This document shows positions 53,499 to 56,236 of a stretch of DNA of 56,236 bases, piece by piece. Positions within the stretch are counted from its first letter, which is position 1. Every line of letters starts with the position of its first letter. Origin of the DNA: CAZAYP01 sp964489425 [NCBI: uncultured Verrucomicrobiota bacterium] (GTDB taxonomy: Bacteria > Verrucomicrobiota > Kiritimatiellia > RZYC01); contig CAZAYP010000038.1 of the NCBI GenBank assembly GCA_964489425.1, positions 1-56,236 on the forward strand. Reading direction: 5' to 3'. A program made the position numbers and the translations under genes. Under the pieces are notes generated by a model. It did not search any database. It was given only the letters and a program-made list of their open reading frames with translations, and was not told where the DNA came from.

Positions 53499-56117
53499 AT
53501 GAAGATGCGCGTTGGGCACAAGTTGGGTATTGGATTTGGACTTTGCGTGCTGGTGATCATCATCCTTGGCGTCATGGGCTACGTAGTGTTGGGATTGGTG
53601 CAAGCCGACGCCGAGACGGCGGCCAAGCGGCTGACAGAAGCCACTCGGGCGCGGGAAATGTCGATGATGCCGGCCAAGCTTTACCAGGTTATCGCCGACG
53701 CGATCATCAATCGGGACCTTGCAGCCTCCCGCCAGGAGTGGGAGGCGCTCAAGCGCGAGTTGGAGGAGGACGTGGCAACGGTGAGCGCCATGGCCGACAC
53801 GCCGGAAGAAAAAACATGGGCCGCTGAGGGCGGCTTGGCATTCGAGGACATCTTCCAGCTGTTCGAAAAGCAGACCATGCCTATCCTGGAAAAGAACGAG
53901 GCGGACGCAGATGCCAAACTGCGCGACATCGATGGCCAACTCGATGACAAGATGCAGATCGCAAGCGAGAAGTTTGATAAGCTTTACGCGGCGCTGGAGC
54001 ACGAAGGCGAGAAGGCCATGACCGACTTGCATACCATCATTGCCGGAAGCTCGGTGGCCAGTGGCATCGCTTCGGTCATCGGCATTCTCCTGGGGTTGGG
54101 CGCGGCGATCCTCCTCACCCTTTCGTTCGTGCGCGGGCTGCGGAAGTTGAACCAGGCCGCCGGCGCCATCAGCATGGGGGATTTCAGCGCGGACATCTCA
54201 TTCAAATCCAGTGATGAGCTGGGCGACCTGGCCGATAGTTTCCGCCGCGTGAAAGATTCGCTCATGGATAAAGCGGAGAACGCCAAGGCCATTGCCCGGG
54301 GCGATTTGACCCGGGCGGTGCGCCTGGCGTCTGAACGCGATGTGCTCGGTCAGTCGTTCCAAGCCATGGTGGCAGCCATCCAGGCCATGGTGGCGGATGT
54401 CGGCCAACTGGCGGCCGCGGCCGTGGCCGGCAAGCTCGCCACCCGCGCGGACGCCGGCAAACATGCCGGCGACTTCCGCAAGATCGTCGAGGGGGTCAAC
54501 GGCACCCTGGATGCGATCGTGACGCCGCTCAACGTGTCCGCGAACTACGTGGACCGGATCAGCAAGGGCGATCTCCCGCCCAGGATCACCGCCAGCTACA
54601 ACGGCGATTTCAACACCATCAAGAACAACCTCAACACCTGCATCGACTCCATCCAGGCGCTGATTGCCGACGCCGGCAAGCTGTCCGCCGCGGCCGTGGC
54701 CGGCCAGTTGGCGACCCGCGCGGATGCCAGCAAGCATGCCGGGGATTACCGCCGGATCGTCGAGGGGGTCAACGCCACGCTAGACGCGGTGATCGGCCCG
54801 CTCAACGTGTCCGCCGATTACGTGGCGCGCATCAGCCAGGGCAATATCCCGCCGCCGATCACCGCCACCTACAACGGCGACTTCAATACCATCAAGAACA
54901 ACCTCAACCAGTGCGTCACGGCCGTCAATGCCCTGATTGCGGACGCCAACATGCTGGCGGCCGCGGCCGTGGCCGGCCAGTTGGCGACCCGCGCGGATGC
55001 CAGCAAGCATGCCGGGGATTACCGCAAGATCGTCGAGGGGGTCAACGCCACGCTGGACGCGATCGTGGCGCCGCTCAACGAGGCGGCCCAGGTGGTCAAG
55101 GGCGCGGCGGCGCAGGATTTGCGCGCGCGGGTGTCCGGTCATTACCAGGGGCAGTTGGCCGAGTTCGGCAACAACATCAACCAGATGATGGAGCAACTGG
55201 AGGGGGCGCTGTCCCAGGTGGCGGAGGCGGTGGCGCAGGTGAACAACGGGGCCCAGCAGATCTCCAGCGCCAGCCAGTCGCTGTCGCAGGGCGCCACGGA
55301 GCAGGCGGCGAGCCTGGAAGAGATCAGCAGCTCGATCACCGAGATTGCGGCGCAGACCAAGACCAACGCGGGCAACGCGGGGCAGGCCAACCAATTGGCG
55401 CAGACGGCGCGCGGGCAAGCGGAAGAGGGCAGCCGGCAGATGGGCGGCATGGTCACGGCCATGGGCGAGATCAACGCCTCCAGCCAGCAGATCGCCAAGA
55501 TCATCAAGGTGATTGACGACATCGCTTTCCAGACCAACCTGCTGGCCTTGAACGCCGCCGTGGAAGCCGCGCGCGCCGGGCGGCACGGCAAGGGGTTTGC
55601 CGTGGTGGCGGACGAGGTCCGCAACCTGGCCGGCCGCAGCGCCAAGGCGGCCAAGGAAACGGCGGACTTGATCGAAGGCTCGGGCCGGAAAGTGGAGAAC
55701 GGGCTCAACGTGGCAAACTCCACGGCCGTGTCGTTCAAGGGGATTGTGGACAGCATTGGCAAGGTGACCAGCCTGGTGGGCGAGATTGCGGCGGCGTCCA
55801 ACGAGCAGGCCCAGGGCGTGGCGCAGATCAACCAGGGCCTGGGCCAGGTGGACCAGGTGACCCAGCAGAACACGGCCAACGCGGAGCAGACCGCGTCCGC
55901 GGCCGAGGAACTGTCGAGCCAGGCGGAAGAGTTGCGGGGCATGGTGGGGCAGTTCAAGCTCAGCCGCCAGCAGGCAGCGGAAGGTGCGCGCAAGGCCGTG
56001 GCTGGGGCGCCGCGCAAGAAACTGGCTGGGGCTGCGGCTGCGCCGGTCACCAAGGCCGGCACCGCGGCGCCCAACGAAGTGATCGTCCTCGACGACAAGG
56101 AATTCGGCAAGTTCTAG
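53499..56117 (+). CDS. Methyl-accepting chemotaxis protein with three tandem HAMP-like repeats
   Basis: The 872-residue receptor starts at the ATG at 53499, after AGAGAGGTGG. Helix 1 is about 9-33 (IGFGLCVLVIIILGVMGYVV), followed by a four-helix-bundle-type sensor (35-180) and helix 2 about 183-212. A canonical HAMP follows (RGLRKLNQAAGAISMGDFSADIS, about 210-265). Three repeats of 91 residues come next (about 307-580), each with AAAAVAGxLATRADAxKHAGD and IVEGVNxTLDAIV, then ARVSGHYQGQLAEFG. The signalling hairpin has IDDIAFQTNLLALNAAVEAA and GFAVVADEVRNLAGRS (about 672-715). The C-terminal tail is Ala/Pro/Lys-rich and ends with VLDDKEFGKF; no CheR-docking NWETF is seen. The receptor controls CheA. 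No che genes are adjacent. Confidence 0.92.
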   Translation: MKMRVGHKLGIGFGLCVLVIIILGVMGYVVLGLVQADAETAAKRLTEATRAREMSMMPAKLYQVIADAIINRDLAASRQEWEALKRELEEDVATVSAMADTPEEKTWAAEGGLAFEDIFQLFEKQTMPILEKNEADADAKLRDIDGQLDDKMQIASEKFDKLYAALEHEGEKAMTDLHTIIAGSSVASGIASVIGILLGLGAAILLTLSFVRGLRKLNQAAGAISMGDFSADISFKSSDELGDLADSFRRVKDSLMDKAENAKAIARGDLTRAVRLASERDVLGQSFQAMVAAIQAMVADVGQLAAAAVAGKLATRADAGKHAGDFRKIVEGVNGTLDAIVTPLNVSANYVDRISKGDLPPRITASYNGDFNTIKNNLNTCIDSIQALIADAGKLSAAAVAGQLATRADASKHAGDYRRIVEGVNATLDAVIGPLNVSADYVARISQGNIPPPITATYNGDFNTIKNNLNQCVTAVNALIADANMLAAAAVAGQLATRADASKHAGDYRKIVEGVNATLDAIVAPLNEAAQVVKGAAAQDLRARVSGHYQGQLAEFGNNINQMMEQLEGALSQVAEAVAQVNNGAQQISSASQSLSQGATEQAASLEEISSSITEIAAQTKTNAGNAGQANQLAQTARGQAEEGSRQMGGMVTAMGEINASSQQIAKIIKVIDDIAFQTNLLALNAAVEAARAGRHGKGFAVVADEVRNLAGRSAKAAKETADLIEGSGRKVENGLNVANSTAVSFKGIVDSIGKVTSLVGEIAAASNEQAQGVAQINQGLGQVDQVTQQNTANAEQTASAAEELSSQAEELRGMVGQFKLSRQQAAEGARKAVAGAPRKKLAGAAAAPVTKAGTAAPNEVIVLDDKEFGKF
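54418..55075 (+). repeat. 273-bp tandem DNA repeat within the chemoreceptor gene
   Basis: Units begin at 54418, 54691 and 54964 (CGGCCGTGGCCGG in each), a 273-bp or 91-codon period. Copies two and three are almost identical for the first 110 bp, while copy one differs more, so the last duplication is recent or kept alike by gene conversion. Confidence 0.85.
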
Positions 56118-56211
56118 ATCGGCACACCCACGGGATGGATTGATACCACTCTCGCGTGAAAATCGGCAAGATCCGCAGCGCACTTGGCGCCAGGCATCTG
56201 GTTATGGAATG

Positions 56212-56236
56212 GAGAACAAGCCTACGAGCTCCCCTC
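56212..56236. repeat. Second copy of the 25-bp start of the 25.6-kb repeat element
   Basis: The last 25 bases of the window are identical to 25639-25663, the segment just inside the left terminal repeat of the MITE-like element. About 70 bp upstream, ATACCACTCTCGCGTGAA is a 13/18 match to the terminal repeat. The remainder lies outside the window. Confidence 0.7.

Noticed and set aside
1-56236. rRNA or tRNA genes
   Set aside because: No tRNA cloverleaf with TTCGA arm or rRNA conserved stretch was recognised by eye in the intergenic regions; a covariance-model scan would settle it.

Overview
The window is GC-rich bacterial DNA, densely coded. It looks like a member of the PVC superphylum, most likely Kiritimatiellota or a close verrucomicrobial relative. 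The reasons are very large secreted multidomain proteins with Asp-rich DxDxDG calcium loops followed by a Thr/Asn-rich C-terminal beta module, GH13/GH57/GH18 and amidase modules, BACON repeats, an HTH-EIIA fusion regulator, and several kinds of interspersed inverted repeats. The taxonomic call is inferred from protein style. No rRNA or tRNA gene was recognised.

Region 1 (1 to about 7.4 kb) looks like the end of a mobile replicon (phage, satellite or plasmid-like). On the minus strand it has a replication initiator combining a RepA/DnaB-like ATPase with a winged helix, a DnaC-like helicase loader, a small protein, and the first 28 codons of a serine recombinase overlapping it by ATGA. Eleven GMGTCA hexamers, spaced 11 or 12 bp apart within two clusters, lie at the 3' end of the initiator gene next to an AT-rich pyrimidine tract, which is the layout of an iteron origin. 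A secreted C-type-lectin/BACON protein, a sigma-like protein and a Cro/CI-type repressor follow.

Region 2 (7.4-19.7 kb) carries a membrane-anchored hypothetical protein, a gingipain-like secreted protease behind an HTH-PTS EIIA regulator, and, divergently, a giant secreted alpha-glucan-active protein that joins a GH13 alpha-amylase to a GH57-type domain.

Region 3 (19.7-25.5 kb) is a molybdenum cofactor operon, moeA-moaA-(AsmA-like)-moaC. It has a 1103-residue AsmA-like envelope protein inside it and an unusually short MoaA.

Region 4 (25.5-36.7 kb) holds a MITE-like inverted-repeat element, a secreted beta-propeller protein, and two secreted giants on the minus strand. One has jelly-roll/MAM-like domains. 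The other combines a YaaH-type GH18, a seven-repeat propeller, an Amidase_3 interrupted by a golvesin-like domain, PEGA-like repeats and an NBR1-like Ig domain.

Region 5 (36.8-47.6 kb) encodes a phenylacetate-CoA-ligase-like enzyme with a tandem-ACT partner, then two translationally coupled hybrid histidine kinases.

Region 6 (47.7-56.2 kb) has a minus-strand cluster SxtJ-like / carbamoyltransferase / DUF5989-like 54-residue membrane peptide / Amidase_2, then pyruvate kinase, an array of four 19-bp palindromes at exactly 31-bp period, and a methyl-accepting chemotaxis protein with three 91-residue HAMP-like repeats. A second copy of the start of the 25.6-kb repeat element lies at the window's right edge.
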